The notes: a model not told the origin generated them from the sequence alone. A stretch of 64,000 nt of DNA from Streptomyces roseifaciens (GCF_001445655.1 NZ_LNBE01000002.1:372001-436000), one strand, 5' to 3'; shown: positions 51,062 through 60,240, numbered from the stretch's first letter. Translations and numbers: made by a program.

Positions 51062-51631
51062 GTGACGTCTTCCCCGGATACTCCGGATGCCCCGGAGACC
51101 CCCGAGACCCCCGAGACCCCGGACGCCGGGGGCGTGCCCGGCCCCGAGCTGCTCGGCACCCGGCTGCGCCACCTCCTGGAGCTGCTCGACGGCGACGTCG
51201 GCGCCGTCTACGCGGACCTCGGCCTGGAAGGGTTCCGCCCGCGCTTCACCCCTGTCGTCCGCGCGCTGGCGGCCTCGGGGCCGGGCACCATCCGCGACCT
51301 CGCGCGAGCCGTCGGCGTGACCCACTCGGCCGCGAGCCAGACGGTGGCCCGGATGGCCGAGGAGGGGCTCGTCGTCCTCGCGCCGGGGCAGGACGCACGG
51401 CAGCGCGTCGTGCGCCTGACCACCCGGGCCGAGTCGCTGCTGCCGGTGCTGGACGCCGAGTGGGCGGCCACGGCCGCCGCGGCCGCGGAATTCGAGGCGG
51501 AGCTCTCGTATCCGCTCAGCAGGCTCGTCACCGAGGCGCTCGACGCCCTGCGCCGGCGCCCGATGCGGCAGCGGATCACCGAGTCGCTGCCGCCGGGGGC
51601 CGTGGGCGGGGCGAAGGCCCCGGAAGCGTAG
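51062..51631 (+). CDS. MarR-family transcriptional regulator
   Basis: A 189-aa protein, GTG 51062, probably leaderless. The first about 25 residues are a Pro/Glu/Thr-rich tail containing ETPETPETPD. The winged helix (about 60-130) has GTIRDLARAVGVTHSAASQT and the wing LAPGQDARQRVVRLT. The C-terminal helices complete the dimer interface. It likely represses itself and perhaps the aminopeptidase through the palindrome in their shared 56-bp gap. Confidence 0.85.
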   Translation: MTSSPDTPDAPETPETPETPDAGGVPGPELLGTRLRHLLELLDGDVGAVYADLGLEGFRPRFTPVVRALAASGPGTIRDLARAVGVTHSAASQTVARMAEEGLVVLAPGQDARQRVVRLTTRAESLLPVLDAEWAATAAAAAEFEAELSYPLSRLVTEALDALRRRPMRQRITESLPPGAVGGAKAPEA

Positions 51632-51855
51632 GGGCCCGGACGGCGCGGAGGCTGCGGACGCCTAGAGGTCCGGGCATGTAAGGGCAGGGACGTCGCCGGG
51701 GTGCAGGGTCGGCCCGTCCGGCCCCGTACGCCCCACGGATGCTCCTGCTCCACATGGGGGAGTGCGGGCCACCCATGTGCGCCACTTGGCCAGGTTTGCG
51801 CCGCCCCTGTGCGGCAACGCGACCTATGAGTCCCTCCTCCCGGCAGGAGCCTCCC

Positions 51856-52008
51856 GTGGTCGTCTTCGCTCTCGCCCTCCCCCCTCTGCTGCTGTGCGGA
51901 ATCCTCGCCCTGGGCCGCTACGAGGAACGCATACTGACCGGCCCCGCCACGCCGCGCCGCACGCCGGGCAGGCACCGTGGCAGGCGCAGGCGCCGGCGCA
52001 TCGTCTGA
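51856..52008 (+). CDS. Small single-helix membrane protein (50 aa)
   Basis: GTG 51856 is preceded by GGAG. The N-terminal segment VVFALALPPLLLCGILALGR is a membrane helix, followed by YEERIL and a strongly basic tail with a run of Arg. No domain recognised. The good start signal and hydrophobic-then-basic design favour a real gene, but its shortness leaves doubt. It lies 104 bp upstream of the SpoIIE-type protein on the same strand. Confidence 0.5.
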   Translation: MVVFALALPPLLLCGILALGRYEERILTGPATPRRTPGRHRGRRRRRRIV

Positions 52009-52111
52009 GGCGGCCACGGGCCCGCAGGGTCGGCAAGCGCCGACGCCCCTCACCCATCACTGTGGAAGCAGAAGGCGGCAGCCACGGCACGTCCGGCGGA
52101 AGGAGGACGGT

Positions 52112-54541
52112 GTGACGGACGAACCGATGACGCCCTTCCACGAGAGCCCCGAGGACCCCTTCTCGGTCGGCAACTCGGCGTCGGTCGTGCTGGACCACCG
52201 GGGGACCGTGGTGGGCTGGGGGGACCGTGCCGAGGCCCTGCTGGGCCACCCGGCGGCCGACGTGATCGGGCGGCCCGGGCTGGAGGCGCTGGTGGAGCCG
52301 GGCGACCGGGACGGGGTCGTGGCGGCGGCCGCCGCCTGCCTGCAGGACTCCGGCTGGTTCGGCATCGTCCCCGTCGTGCACCGCGACGGCCGCCGCATCC
52401 TCGTGGGCGTCCGCGCCCGCTGCATCGTCCGTGAAGGGGTCACCCCCGAGTGGTTCCTGGTCGGCGCCCCCGCCGGGGACGTGATCCAGTGGGAGACGGA
52501 CCGCTCCGTGCTGGACGGGCTGTTCCGGACCGCCCCCGTGGGGCTGGCCGTCCACGCCCCGGACCTGAGCATCCTGCGGATCAACCGGGCCGTGGCCGGG
52601 ATCGGGGGCATCACCACCGAGCAGGCGCGGGGCCGCCGCACGGGCGACTTCCTGGTCGCGGCGGACACCGAGACGGTGGAGCGCCGCCTGCGCGAGGTGC
52701 TGGAGACCGGGCGGCCGATGATCTTCACGGAGCAGCCGTGCAGGCTGCTCACCGACCCCTCCAAGGTCCGGTACGTCTCCGTCTCCGCGTTCCGCATGGA
52801 GGATTCGGCCGGGGACATCCTCGGCGTCACCCAGTTGGTCGAAGACGTCACCGAACGGCACCGGGCCAGGCTCCGGCTGGCCCTGCTCAACGAAGCGGGC
52901 GCCCGCATCGGCACCACGCTGGACGTGGCCGCCACCGCCCGCGAGCTGGCCGACGTCCTCGTCCCCGAGCTCGCCGACGCCGTCACCGTCGACCTCCTCG
53001 AACCCGTCAGCCGCGGCGAGGAGCCCTCGCAGGACGGCTTCGGGCCCGTGCGCCGGACGGCCGTCAGGTCCGACACCCCGGGCGCCGAGGAGGCCCTCAA
53101 CCCGCTCGGCGGCCTCATCCGCTTCGGCCCGGAGACCCCCCAGGGCAGGTGCCTGGCCGACAAGAGCCCGGTCCTCGTGCCGGAGCTCCGCACCCCCGAG
53201 GACCTCGCCGTCGTGGCGCAGGAACGCGCCCCCCACGCCCGGGCCCTGGGCGCCCACTCCGTCATGATGCTGCCGCTCGCCGCCCGCGGCCTCGTCCTCG
53301 GCCTCGTCAGCCTGTGGCGCTCCCGCTCCCCCGACCCGTTCGAGGAGGACGACCTCACCCTCGTGGGCGAGTTCGCCGCCCGCGCCGCCGTGTGCATCGA
53401 CAACGCCCGCCGCTACACCCGCCAGCACCAGGCCGCCCTGGCCCTGCAGCGCCGCCTGCTGCCCGGCGACCTGCCCGAGCTGCCGGCCGCCGAGGTGGCG
53501 CACCAGTACATCCCGGCGGGCGCCGTGGAAGGCGTCGGCGGGGACTGGTTCGACGTCATCCCCCTGTCCGGGGCGCGCGTCGCCCTCGTGGTCGGCGACG
53601 TGATCGGCCACGGCATCGACGCCGCGGCCACGATGGGGCGCCTGCGCACCGCCGTCCACACCCTGGCCGAACTCGACCTCGACCCCGACGAGGTCCTCTC
53701 CCACCTCGACGACCTCGTGTACCGCCTCGCCGCCGAACAGGAGAGCAACAACCGGGACTTCCCCCTGGACCAGGTGACCGGCGCGAGCTGCCTCTACGCC
53801 GTCTACGACCCGGTCTCCCGCATCTGCTCCCTGGCGCGCGCCGGCCACCCGCCGCCCGTCCTGGTGGCCCCCGGCGGGGAGGCGAGCATCCCGGACCTGC
53901 CCGGCGGGCCGCCGCTCGGCCTCGGCGGGCTGCCCTTCGAGGCGACCGAGATCGAACTGCCCGCGGGCAGCCTCCTGGCCCTCTTCACCAACGGCCTCAT
54001 CCACAGCCACGACCTCGACATCGACGCGGCGCTCGACCGCCTCTCGCGCGAACTCGCGCGCCCGGACCGCTCGGTGGAGGAGACGGCGGAGGCCGTCGTG
54101 GACGCCCTCCTGCCGGCCGAGCCCGGGGACGACGTCGCCCTCCTCCTCGCCCGCACCCGCGTGCTCCCGGAGCACTGCGTGGCCACCTGGACGCTGCCGT
54201 CGGACGCCCGCGCCGCCGGGCAGGCCCGCGCGCTGATGGCCGAGCAGCTCGGCGCCTGGGAGCTGGACGAGCTGGTGTTCACCACCGAGCTCATCGTCAG
54301 CGAGCTCGTGACCAACGCCTACCGCTACGCCGGCGGGCCCGTCACCCTGCGGCTCATCCGCGGGCCCCGCCTCATCTGCGAGGTCTCCGACACCAGCAAC
54401 ACCGCCCCCCACCTGCGCCGGGCCCGGACGACCGACGAAGGCGGCCGCGGCCTCTTCCTCGTCGCCCAGCTCACCGAGCGCTGGGGCACGCGGTACGGAC
54501 GCGAGGGCAAGACGGTCTGGACGGAGCAGCTGCTGCCATAG
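52112..54541 (+). CDS. PAS-PAS-GAF-SpoIIE-HATPase regulatory phosphatase
   Basis: An 809-aa multidomain protein, GTG 52112 behind AGGAGG. PAS 1 (about 20-110), PAS 2 (about 130-245; FRTAPVGLAVHAPDLSILRI), GAF (about 255-440), PP2C/SpoIIE phosphatase (about 450-680; GGDWFDVIPLSG, VGDVIGHGIDAAATMGR, GDDVALLLAR) and a C-terminal anti-sigma-type HATPase (about 690-805; LIVSELVTNAYRYAGG, EGGRGLFLVAQL). Such proteins combine kinase and phosphatase activities on STAS anti-anti-sigma factors in stress-sigma signalling. Larger than the GAF-SpoIIE protein at 21-23 kb, suggesting different inputs. Confidence 0.92.
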   Translation: MTDEPMTPFHESPEDPFSVGNSASVVLDHRGTVVGWGDRAEALLGHPAADVIGRPGLEALVEPGDRDGVVAAAAACLQDSGWFGIVPVVHRDGRRILVGVRARCIVREGVTPEWFLVGAPAGDVIQWETDRSVLDGLFRTAPVGLAVHAPDLSILRINRAVAGIGGITTEQARGRRTGDFLVAADTETVERRLREVLETGRPMIFTEQPCRLLTDPSKVRYVSVSAFRMEDSAGDILGVTQLVEDVTERHRARLRLALLNEAGARIGTTLDVAATARELADVLVPELADAVTVDLLEPVSRGEEPSQDGFGPVRRTAVRSDTPGAEEALNPLGGLIRFGPETPQGRCLADKSPVLVPELRTPEDLAVVAQERAPHARALGAHSVMMLPLAARGLVLGLVSLWRSRSPDPFEEDDLTLVGEFAARAAVCIDNARRYTRQHQAALALQRRLLPGDLPELPAAEVAHQYIPAGAVEGVGGDWFDVIPLSGARVALVVGDVIGHGIDAAATMGRLRTAVHTLAELDLDPDEVLSHLDDLVYRLAAEQESNNRDFPLDQVTGASCLYAVYDPVSRICSLARAGHPPPVLVAPGGEASIPDLPGGPPLGLGGLPFEATEIELPAGSLLALFTNGLIHSHDLDIDAALDRLSRELARPDRSVEETAEAVVDALLPAEPGDDVALLLARTRVLPEHCVATWTLPSDARAAGQARALMAEQLGAWELDELVFTTELIVSELVTNAYRYAGGPVTLRLIRGPRLICEVSDTSNTAPHLRRARTTDEGGRGLFLVAQLTERWGTRYGREGKTVWTEQLLP

Positions 54542-54653
54542 GTATAGATGAGCCCTATGGAAGTCATGGTTTACATCTCTTGGACGTTATAGGTGCAGGT
54601 CATGCACAGTGGATGACGTCGGCCCCCACCGGCATCCACCAAGGGAGTGACCC

Positions 54654-55262
54654 ATGCACCACCTTGCCCAAGGAGTCCAGCGCTTCCGGCAGAACGTCTT
54701 CCCCGCCCGCGCGGAGCTCTTCGAGCGGCTCGCCACCACGCACCGGCCCGGTGCGCTGTTCATCGGCTGCTCCGACGCCCGCGTCGTCCCCGAACTGATC
54801 ACCCAGCGCGAGCCGGGCGAGCTGTTCGTCATCCGCACCGCGGGCAACCTCGTGCCCGCCCACGCACCCGGCGCCGACGCCGTGGCGGCCGGCGTCGAGT
54901 ACGCCGTGGACGTCCTCGGCGTGGCCGACGTCATCGTCTGCGGGCACTCCGCCTGCGGCGCGATGACCGCACTCGCCGAGGGCCGGGACCTCTCGGCCCT
55001 GCCGGCCCTGGCCGACTGGCTGCGGCACGCCGACGCCGCCCGCGCCAGGTGCCGCACCACCTCCGCGGAGGACAAGGTCGCCGCGATGGTGCGCGCCAAC
55101 GTCCTGGCCCAGCTGGCGAACCTGGCGACGTACCCCTCCGTCGCCCGGGCCCTCGACCGCGGCGCGGTGCGCCTGCACGGCTGGGTCTTCGACATCGGCA
55201 CCGGCACCGTCGAGGAACTCGACGCGGCGAACGGCCGTTTCGCAGCCCTCCAGGCCGCCTGA
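54654..55262 (+). CDS. cynT: Beta-class carbonic anhydrase
   Basis: A 202-aa zinc enzyme interconverting CO2 and bicarbonate, ATG 54654 after GGGAG. Zinc ligands and the Asp-Arg pair are Cys39, Asp41 and Arg43 ([10 protein letters not shown]), His98 and Cys101 ([10 protein letters not shown]). Length is normal for the class. Located 136 bp upstream of cyanase, it fits CynT, whose job is to keep bicarbonate available for cyanate breakdown; the symbol is based on this context. Confidence 0.9.
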   Translation: MHHLAQGVQRFRQNVFPARAELFERLATTHRPGALFIGCSDARVVPELITQREPGELFVIRTAGNLVPAHAPGADAVAAGVEYAVDVLGVADVIVCGHSACGAMTALAEGRDLSALPALADWLRHADAARARCRTTSAEDKVAAMVRANVLAQLANLATYPSVARALDRGAVRLHGWVFDIGTGTVEELDAANGRFAALQAA

Positions 55263-55334
55263 CCGTTCCGCCGCCGGTTCGGCCGTCAGCCGCATCACCG
55301 CGCCGCATCACGGCCGCACAAGCCGTATCGCGGC

Positions 55335-55387
55335 CACATCACCAGTCCCACACATCAGCAGTCACATCACCAGCCACATCACCAGTG
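55335..55387. repeat. Direct repeats CACATCACCAG between carbonic anhydrase and cyanase genes
   Basis: About four imperfect copies of a 12-14-bp unit (consensus CACATCACCAGT) end just before the cyanase ribosome site. Confidence 0.65.
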
Positions 55388-55398
55388 AAGGAAGTCCC

Positions 55399-55872
55399 AT
55401 GACCGTCCACGCCCAGTTCGACCCCCAGGCCCGTCAGCAGATCGCGATCGCCGCGGTCGAGGCCAAGACCCGCAAGGACCTCACCTGGCAGGAGCTGGCC
55501 GACGCCGCCGGCCTGTCCGTCGCCTTCGTCACCGCCGCCGTCCTCGGCCAGCACGCCCTCCCGGCCGGTGCGGCCAAGGCCGTCGCCGGGCTGCTCGGCC
55601 TCGACGACGACGCCGCGATGCTGCTGCAGACCGTACCGACCCGCGGCTCCATCCCCGGCGGCATCCCGACCGACCCGACCATCTACCGCTTCTACGAGAT
55701 GCTCCAGGTCTACGGCACCACCCTCAAGGCCCTGGTCCACGAGGAGTTCGGCGACGGCATCATCAGCGCGATCAACTTCAAGCTGGACGTGAAGAAGGTC
55801 GCCGACCCCGAGGGCGGCGAGCGCGCCGTGATCACCCTCGACGGCAAGTACCTGCCGACGAAGCCCTTCTGA
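55399..55872 (+). CDS. cynS: Cyanate hydratase (cyanase)
   Basis: A 157-aa enzyme converting cyanate and bicarbonate to ammonia and CO2. ATG 55399 follows AAGGAA. The N-terminal helical domain (1-85) is helix-turn-helix-like. The catalytic C-terminal domain has Arg97 and Glu100 ([12 protein letters not shown]) and Ser123 ([14 protein letters not shown]), matching Arg96, Glu99 and Ser122 of the E. coli enzyme. It ends KYLPTKPF, the usual C-terminus. Forms a decamer in known homologues. Confidence 0.96.
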   Translation: MTVHAQFDPQARQQIAIAAVEAKTRKDLTWQELADAAGLSVAFVTAAVLGQHALPAGAAKAVAGLLGLDDDAAMLLQTVPTRGSIPGGIPTDPTIYRFYEMLQVYGTTLKALVHEEFGDGIISAINFKLDVKKVADPEGGERAVITLDGKYLPTKPF

Positions 55873-55971
55873 CGCACCGCCGCCCGTACCGCATCGCATC
55901 CGACAGGATGCCCCGCGCCCGGCCGTCCGCCGGGCGCGGGGCCCGCACCCCTCCCCAGGAGCACCCGCACC

Positions 55972-56469
55972 ATGGACTTCATCCGGCGCACCATCGACAT
56001 CGCCCGCAAGAACGTCGAGGAGGGCGGCCGCCCCTTCGCGACCGTCATCGTCAAGGACGGCGAGATCCTCGCCGAGAGCCCCAACCTCGTCGCCCAGACC
56101 TCCGACCCGACCGCGCACGCCGAGATCCTCGCCATCCGCGAGGCCTGCACCAGGCTCGGCACCGAGCACCTGACCGGGACCACGATCTACGTGCTCGCCC
56201 ACCCCTGCCCGATGTGCCTGGGCTCGCTCTACTACTGCAGCCCCGACGAGGTCGTCTTCCTCACGCAGCGCGACGACTACGAGCCCCACTACGTCGACGA
56301 CCGCAAGTACTTCGAGCTGAACACCTTCTACGCGGAGTTCGGCAAGGACTGGAGCGAGCGGCGGCTCCCGATGCGCCACGAGCCCCGCGACGAGGCCACC
56401 GCCGTCTACCGGTTCTGGCAGGAGCGCAACGGCGGCGAGCGCCGCGTGGCCGGAGCCCCCACCGCCTGA
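55972..56469 (+). CDS. Nucleoside/guanine deaminase-like cytidine deaminase superfamily protein
   Basis: A 165-aa zinc hydrolase, ATG 55972 with AGGAG upstream. The active site is TAHAEILAI (His49, proton-shuttle Glu51) and LAHPCPMCLGSLYYC (Cys79, Cys82). The DFIRRTIDIARKNVEEGGRP start fits the guanine-deaminase/tRNA-adenosine-deaminase branch. It is 99 bp downstream of cynS and co-directional, so the three genes may be co-transcribed, linking ammonia-releasing nitrogen scavenging steps. Confidence 0.88.
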   Translation: MDFIRRTIDIARKNVEEGGRPFATVIVKDGEILAESPNLVAQTSDPTAHAEILAIREACTRLGTEHLTGTTIYVLAHPCPMCLGSLYYCSPDEVVFLTQRDDYEPHYVDDRKYFELNTFYAEFGKDWSERRLPMRHEPRDEATAVYRFWQERNGGERRVAGAPTA

Positions 56470-56491
56470 CGGGGGCGGCCGCGGCGGCTCC

Positions 56492-57754
56492 TCAGCGCGC
56501 CGCCGTCTCCTTCGCGGCGTTCACCGGCACGGCGGGCTCGTCCGCCGTCTCCCGCTCCCGCGCCGCCGCGGGCTCGCGGCGGCGCCCGTTCAGCACCACG
56601 GTCGCCAGCACGCCGGCCAGCAGGCCCCAGAACGTCGAGCCGATGCCGGCCAGGGTCATCCCCGACGCGGTGGCCAGGAAGGTGACGACGGCCGCCTCGC
56701 GCATGCGCGCGTCCGCGAGCGCGGCCGTGAGGGAGCCGCCGATCGTGCCGAGGAGACCGAGCCCGGCGATGCCCATGACGAGGGAGGCGGGCATGGCGGT
56801 CAGCAGCCAGCCCACGACGCCTCCGAAGAGACCGACCGTGATGTAGAACAGGCCGGCCCACACCGAGGCCAGGTAGCGCCTGCGGGGGTCGCGGTGGGCC
56901 TCCTCGCCGGTGCAGATCGCCGCGGTGATCGCGGCCAGGTTCAGCCCGAAGCAGCCGAACGGGGCCAGCACCGCGTTGACGATCCCGGTCCAGGTGAGCA
57001 GCGGCGAGACCGGCGTACGGTAGCCCGCGCCGCGCAGCACCGCCACGCCCGGCAGGTTCTGCGACGCCATCGTCACCACGAACAGCGGCAGGCCGACGCC
57101 GATCAGCACCTGCCAGGAGAACTCCGGGCGCACGAAGACCGGTTCGGCGAGCGCCACGTGCAGGCCCTGCAGGTGCCACGAGCCCCGGAACGCGCTCGCC
57201 ACGACCCCGACGGCCAGCGCGCCGATGACCGCGTACCGGGGCAGCCACCGCTTGCAGGCCAGGTAGACCGCGAACATCGGGAACACCACGGCGAAGTCCT
57301 GCTGCATCTTCGTGAACAGGCCCGTGCCGAACTGCACGAGCACGCCCGCCAGGAGGGCCGACGCCAAGGGCACCGGGATCCTGTCCATGACGCGCTCGAA
57401 CCAGCCGGTCGCACCGCTGACGATCACCAGGACCGCCGAGAGGAGGAACGCGCCGACGGCCTCGGCCATCGACACCCCGTGCAGGCCGGTCGCCAGCAGG
57501 GCAGCACCGGGCGTGGACCAGGCCGTGACCACCGGCGCCCGGTGGCGCAGCGAGAGCCCCGCGCAGGTGACCCCCATGCCGATGCCCAGGGCGAACATCC
57601 AGGACGTGAGCTGCGCCGGGGTGGCCCCGGCCGCTTCCGCCGCGGTGACGACGATGGCCACGGAGCTGGTGATGCCGATGAGCACGGCGAGGAAGCCCGC
57701 CGTGACCGCGTCGGCGGGTGCTGCGGAGCGTATGCGCTGCGCGAGCCGGGTCAT
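56492..57754 (-). CDS. benE: BenE-family benzoate/H+ symporter
   Basis: A 420-aa, roughly 12-helix membrane protein. Diagnostic regions are AGFLAVLIGITSSVAIVV, AWSTPGAALLATGLHGVSM and FVVTMASQNLPGVAVLRGAG, all typical of BenE. A hydrophilic C-terminal tail (RRREPAAARERETADEPAVP) follows the last helix. The start is placed at ATG 57754; GTG 57769 and TTG 57805 are in frame, but a TTGACG resembling a -35 box overlaps the latter. Convergent with the deaminase gene, 22 bp apart. No benzoate-degradation genes are adjacent, so the substrate is uncertain. Confidence 0.82.
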   Translation of the reverse strand: MTRLAQRIRSAAPADAVTAGFLAVLIGITSSVAIVVTAAEAAGATPAQLTSWMFALGIGMGVTCAGLSLRHRAPVVTAWSTPGAALLATGLHGVSMAEAVGAFLLSAVLVIVSGATGWFERVMDRIPVPLASALLAGVLVQFGTGLFTKMQQDFAVVFPMFAVYLACKRWLPRYAVIGALAVGVVASAFRGSWHLQGLHVALAEPVFVRPEFSWQVLIGVGLPLFVVTMASQNLPGVAVLRGAGYRTPVSPLLTWTGIVNAVLAPFGCFGLNLAAITAAICTGEEAHRDPRRRYLASVWAGLFYITVGLFGGVVGWLLTAMPASLVMGIAGLGLLGTIGGSLTAALADARMREAAVVTFLATASGMTLAGIGSTFWGLLAGVLATVVLNGRRREPAAARERETADEPAVPVNAAKETAAR

Positions 57755-57847
57755 TCGAGGCGAGGGCACGCGTGCGAGTCCACTACACAAGTTGATCTTC
57801 GTCAACCGCCTTGCGGACGCGCGCCGGTGGGGCGGCCGGGGCCCGGG

Positions 57848-58957
57848 CTAGCGGGCCGCCGGCAGGACCACCTCGAAGCGGCAGCCGCCGGGCACGTTGT
57901 GCACGGCCGCGCGGCCCGCGTGCGCCTCCACGATGCCGCGGACGATGGCCAGGCCCAGCCCCGCGCCGCCCGGCGGCGTACGGGCCTCGGTGCCGCGCCA
58001 GCCCGTGTCGAAGACCCGGGGGAGGTCCTCCTCCGGGATGCCGCCGCAGCCGTCCGTCACGGACAGCACGACCGTGTCCGCCTCCCGGTGCGCGGCGACC
58101 GCGACCGTGCCGTCGGCGGGAGTGCGGCGGATGGCGTTGACGAGGAGGTTGCCCAGGACGCGGGTCATCTCCTTGCCGTCGACCTCGACCGGCACCGCCT
58201 CGACGCCGTCGCCGGTCAGCCGGACACCGTGCTCGCGGGCCAGGGGCCCCACCCCGGCGAGGGCATCGTCCACCAGGTCGTACACCGACATCCGGCTCGG
58301 GTGCAGCGGCAGCGCGCCCGCGTGGATGCGGGAGAGCTCGAAGAGGTCGCCGACCATGGCGTCGAGGCGCTCCACCTCCGTGCGCATCCGGCGCAGGTAG
58401 CGCGGCGGGTCCTCCGCCACGCCGTCCTCCAGGGCCTCGGACATCGCCCGCAGCCCGGCCAGCGGAGTCCGCAGGTCGTGCGAGATCCAGGCCACCAGCT
58501 CGCGCCGCGAGGTCTCCAGCGCCTGCTCCCGCTCCCGCGAGCGCGCGAGCTTCTCGCTCGTCGCGGCGAGCTCGCGCCCCAGCGCGGCGAGCTCGGCCGT
58601 GGCGCCGCCGCCCGGGGCCGCGAAGCTGCCCTCGTCGCCGAAGGAGCGTGCGGCGCGCGTCAGGGCGTTGCTGTGCGCCACCACCCAGCGGCCCAGCAGC
58701 AGGGCGGTGGCGAGGGAGACCACGGCGGCCGTCGCGCAGACCGTCGTGACCACGGTCAGGTCGTGCGAGGAGAGGAACATCGCCCGGGCCACGGCGAGCG
58801 TCCCGGCCAGCATCGCGACGACGGAGACGACGGCCACCACCGTCAGCGAGACCGCCACCGAGCGGTGGCGCAGGGCCCGCAGGGCGAGCGCGCCCAGCAG
58901 CCCGGCGGCCGCCGCGCCGAGGAACGAGTAGAGGGCGATCAGGAGGACGTCACGCAC
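57848..58957 (-). CDS. Sensor histidine kinase (HisKA type)
   Basis: A 369-aa kinase, GTG 58957, starting 8 bp inside the response-regulator gene. Two to three hydrophobic segments lie in residues 1-95 with little extracellular loop. A HAMP-like coiled region leads to the H box RRELVAWISHDLRTPLAGLR. The ATP domain has N box LGNLLVNAIRRTPADG, G1 DGCGGIPEEDLPRVF and G2 GGAGLGLAIVRGIVEAH. The Arg-Arg in the N box (usually NA-x-KYT/H) is slightly divergent. Partner of the OmpR-type regulator. Confidence 0.92.
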   Translation of the reverse strand: MRDVLLIALYSFLGAAAAGLLGALALRALRHRSVAVSLTVVAVVSVVAMLAGTLAVARAMFLSSHDLTVVTTVCATAAVVSLATALLLGRWVVAHSNALTRAARSFGDEGSFAAPGGGATAELAALGRELAATSEKLARSREREQALETSRRELVAWISHDLRTPLAGLRAMSEALEDGVAEDPPRYLRRMRTEVERLDAMVGDLFELSRIHAGALPLHPSRMSVYDLVDDALAGVGPLAREHGVRLTGDGVEAVPVEVDGKEMTRVLGNLLVNAIRRTPADGTVAVAAHREADTVVLSVTDGCGGIPEEDLPRVFDTGWRGTEARTPPGGAGLGLAIVRGIVEAHAGRAAVHNVPGGCRFEVVLPAAR

Positions 58958-59708
58958 GGCCGGCCCCTTCGCTGCGGGCGTCCGGCCCCTCCGGAGGCCG
59001 CACGCCGTCCGCCTCGAAGCGGTAGCCGACGCCCCAGACCGTCCGGATCAGCCTCGGCCGCGCCGGGTCGTCCTCGACCTTGCCGCGCAGCCGGCGCACG
59101 TGCACGGTCACCGTCGACAGGTCGCCGAACTCCCAGCCCCACACCTCCTGCATCAGCTCCTCCCGGGAGCACGCCCGCCCCGGGTGGCGCAGCAGGAAGG
59201 ACAACAGGTCGAACTCGCGCAGGGTGAGGGCGAGCTCGGCGCCGTCCTTGGTGGCGCGCCGGGCGGCCTGATCGAGCACGAGGCCGCCCGCCCGCAGCAG
59301 GGGCGCCGGGCGGGGGCCCGCGGAGCGCGCGTCCGCGCGGCGCAGGACGGACGCGACGCGCAGCACCAGCTCCCGGGGGCTGAACGGCTTGGTGACGTAG
59401 TCGTCCGCGCCCACCTCCAGGCCGAGGATCCGGTCCTCCTCGTCGCCGCGCGCGGTGAGCATGATCACCGGGACCGGGCCGTCCGCGCGGAGCCGGCGGC
59501 ACACCTCCAGCCCGTCCATGCCCGGGAGCATCAGGTCGAGGACGACGAGGTCGGGCCGGACCGCCGCGGCCAGCTCCAGCGCGCGGGGGCCGTCGGCGGC
59601 CCGGTCGACGGTGAAGCCGGCGCGGTCGAGGTAGCCGGCGACGACTTCGGCGACGGTCGGGTCGTCGTCCACGACGAGGACGCGGGAGGGCTGCGGTGTC
59701 TGCTGCAT
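58950..59708 (-). CDS. OmpR/PhoB-type response regulator
   Basis: A 252-aa protein, ATG 59708 with GAGG upstream. The receiver (1-120) has VVDDDPTVAE, the phospho-acceptor in DLVVLDLMLPGMDG and the conserved Lys in DYVTKPFSPRE. The winged helix (about 140-235) has LTLREFDLLSFLLRHPGRAC, then STVTVHVRRLRGKVEDDPAR and TVWGVGYRFEADG. It overlaps the kinase start, so the pair is translationally coupled. The stimulus is unknown. Confidence 0.93.
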   Translation of the reverse strand: MQQTPQPSRVLVVDDDPTVAEVVAGYLDRAGFTVDRAADGPRALELAAAVRPDLVVLDLMLPGMDGLEVCRRLRADGPVPVIMLTARGDEEDRILGLEVGADDYVTKPFSPRELVLRVASVLRRADARSAGPRPAPLLRAGGLVLDQAARRATKDGAELALTLREFDLLSFLLRHPGRACSREELMQEVWGWEFGDLSTVTVHVRRLRGKVEDDPARPRLIRTVWGVGYRFEADGVRPPEGPDARSEGAGRA

Positions 59709-59909
59709 GCGGCAAGCCTCGCACCACCCGGCGCGCGGCGCCCCGGGGGCCCGCGCCACCGGAGGCCGCGCCCCCGCTCATCGCGCTTATCACACTTCGG
59801 GCACGGTGTCTGGTGCCTTCGGCCCGGCTGACCGATGGTGAAGGCAACTACGGCTGGTCCACCGGCATTTGATGCTGCCCGGCATGCGCCGCAGGCAGGA
59901 AGGGGGGTC

Positions 59910-59996
59910 ATGAACTGTCCCGAATGTGGCGCGTCGACCATCAACGGTCCTGACGGGAAGTCCTCGTGCTCACAGTGTTCATGGCAGTCTGGGTGA
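59910..59996 (+). CDS. 28-aa zinc-ribbon microprotein
   Basis: ATG 59910 is preceded by GGAAGGGGGG. The whole protein is a single four-Cys knuckle: MNCPECGAS at the start and SCSQCSWQSG at the end, i.e. C-P-x-C-G plus C-x-x-C, 13 residues apart. That is enough to fold around one zinc ion. Its stop is followed after one base by the ATG of the next small zinc-ribbon gene, so they form a coupled pair. Function unknown. It is below the usual gene-calling cutoff. Confidence 0.6.
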   Translation: MNCPECGASTINGPDGKSSCSQCSWQSG

Positions 59997-59997
59997 C

Positions 59998-60231
59998 ATG
60001 GAAGAGCAGGCATGGCGCTCACACGCCGCACCCGGCGAGCCCTACTACACCACCAACACCTGTAGCGGCTGCGGATCCGTCGTCCTGGGGGTACACGGCA
60101 GGTGGACGTGTGCCTCGTGCGGGACCTGCAGCCCGTACCAGGAACCTCCCGAGGGCTGGGCCTCGGAGATCGTTCCGGAAGGGAAGGGCGGCAACGGCCG
60201 GGCCTGCGACGATCCCCAGGCCAGACGGTAA
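59998..60231 (+). CDS. 77-aa zinc-ribbon protein
   Basis: ATG 59998 lies one base after the stop of the 28-aa gene. A short N-terminal tail (about 1-20) leads to two Cys pairs: NTCSGCGSVVLG and WTCASCGTCSPYQ, spaced like a zinc ribbon. A Pro/Gly-rich acidic-basic tail follows (PEGWASEIVPEGKGG), ending DDPQARR. No known family recognised. Co-translation with the microprotein suggests they act together, perhaps as a DNA/RNA-binding or chaperone pair. Confidence 0.65.
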   Translation: MEEQAWRSHAAPGEPYYTTNTCSGCGSVVLGVHGRWTCASCGTCSPYQEPPEGWASEIVPEGKGGNGRACDDPQARR

Positions 60232-60240
60232 GGCGCGAAC

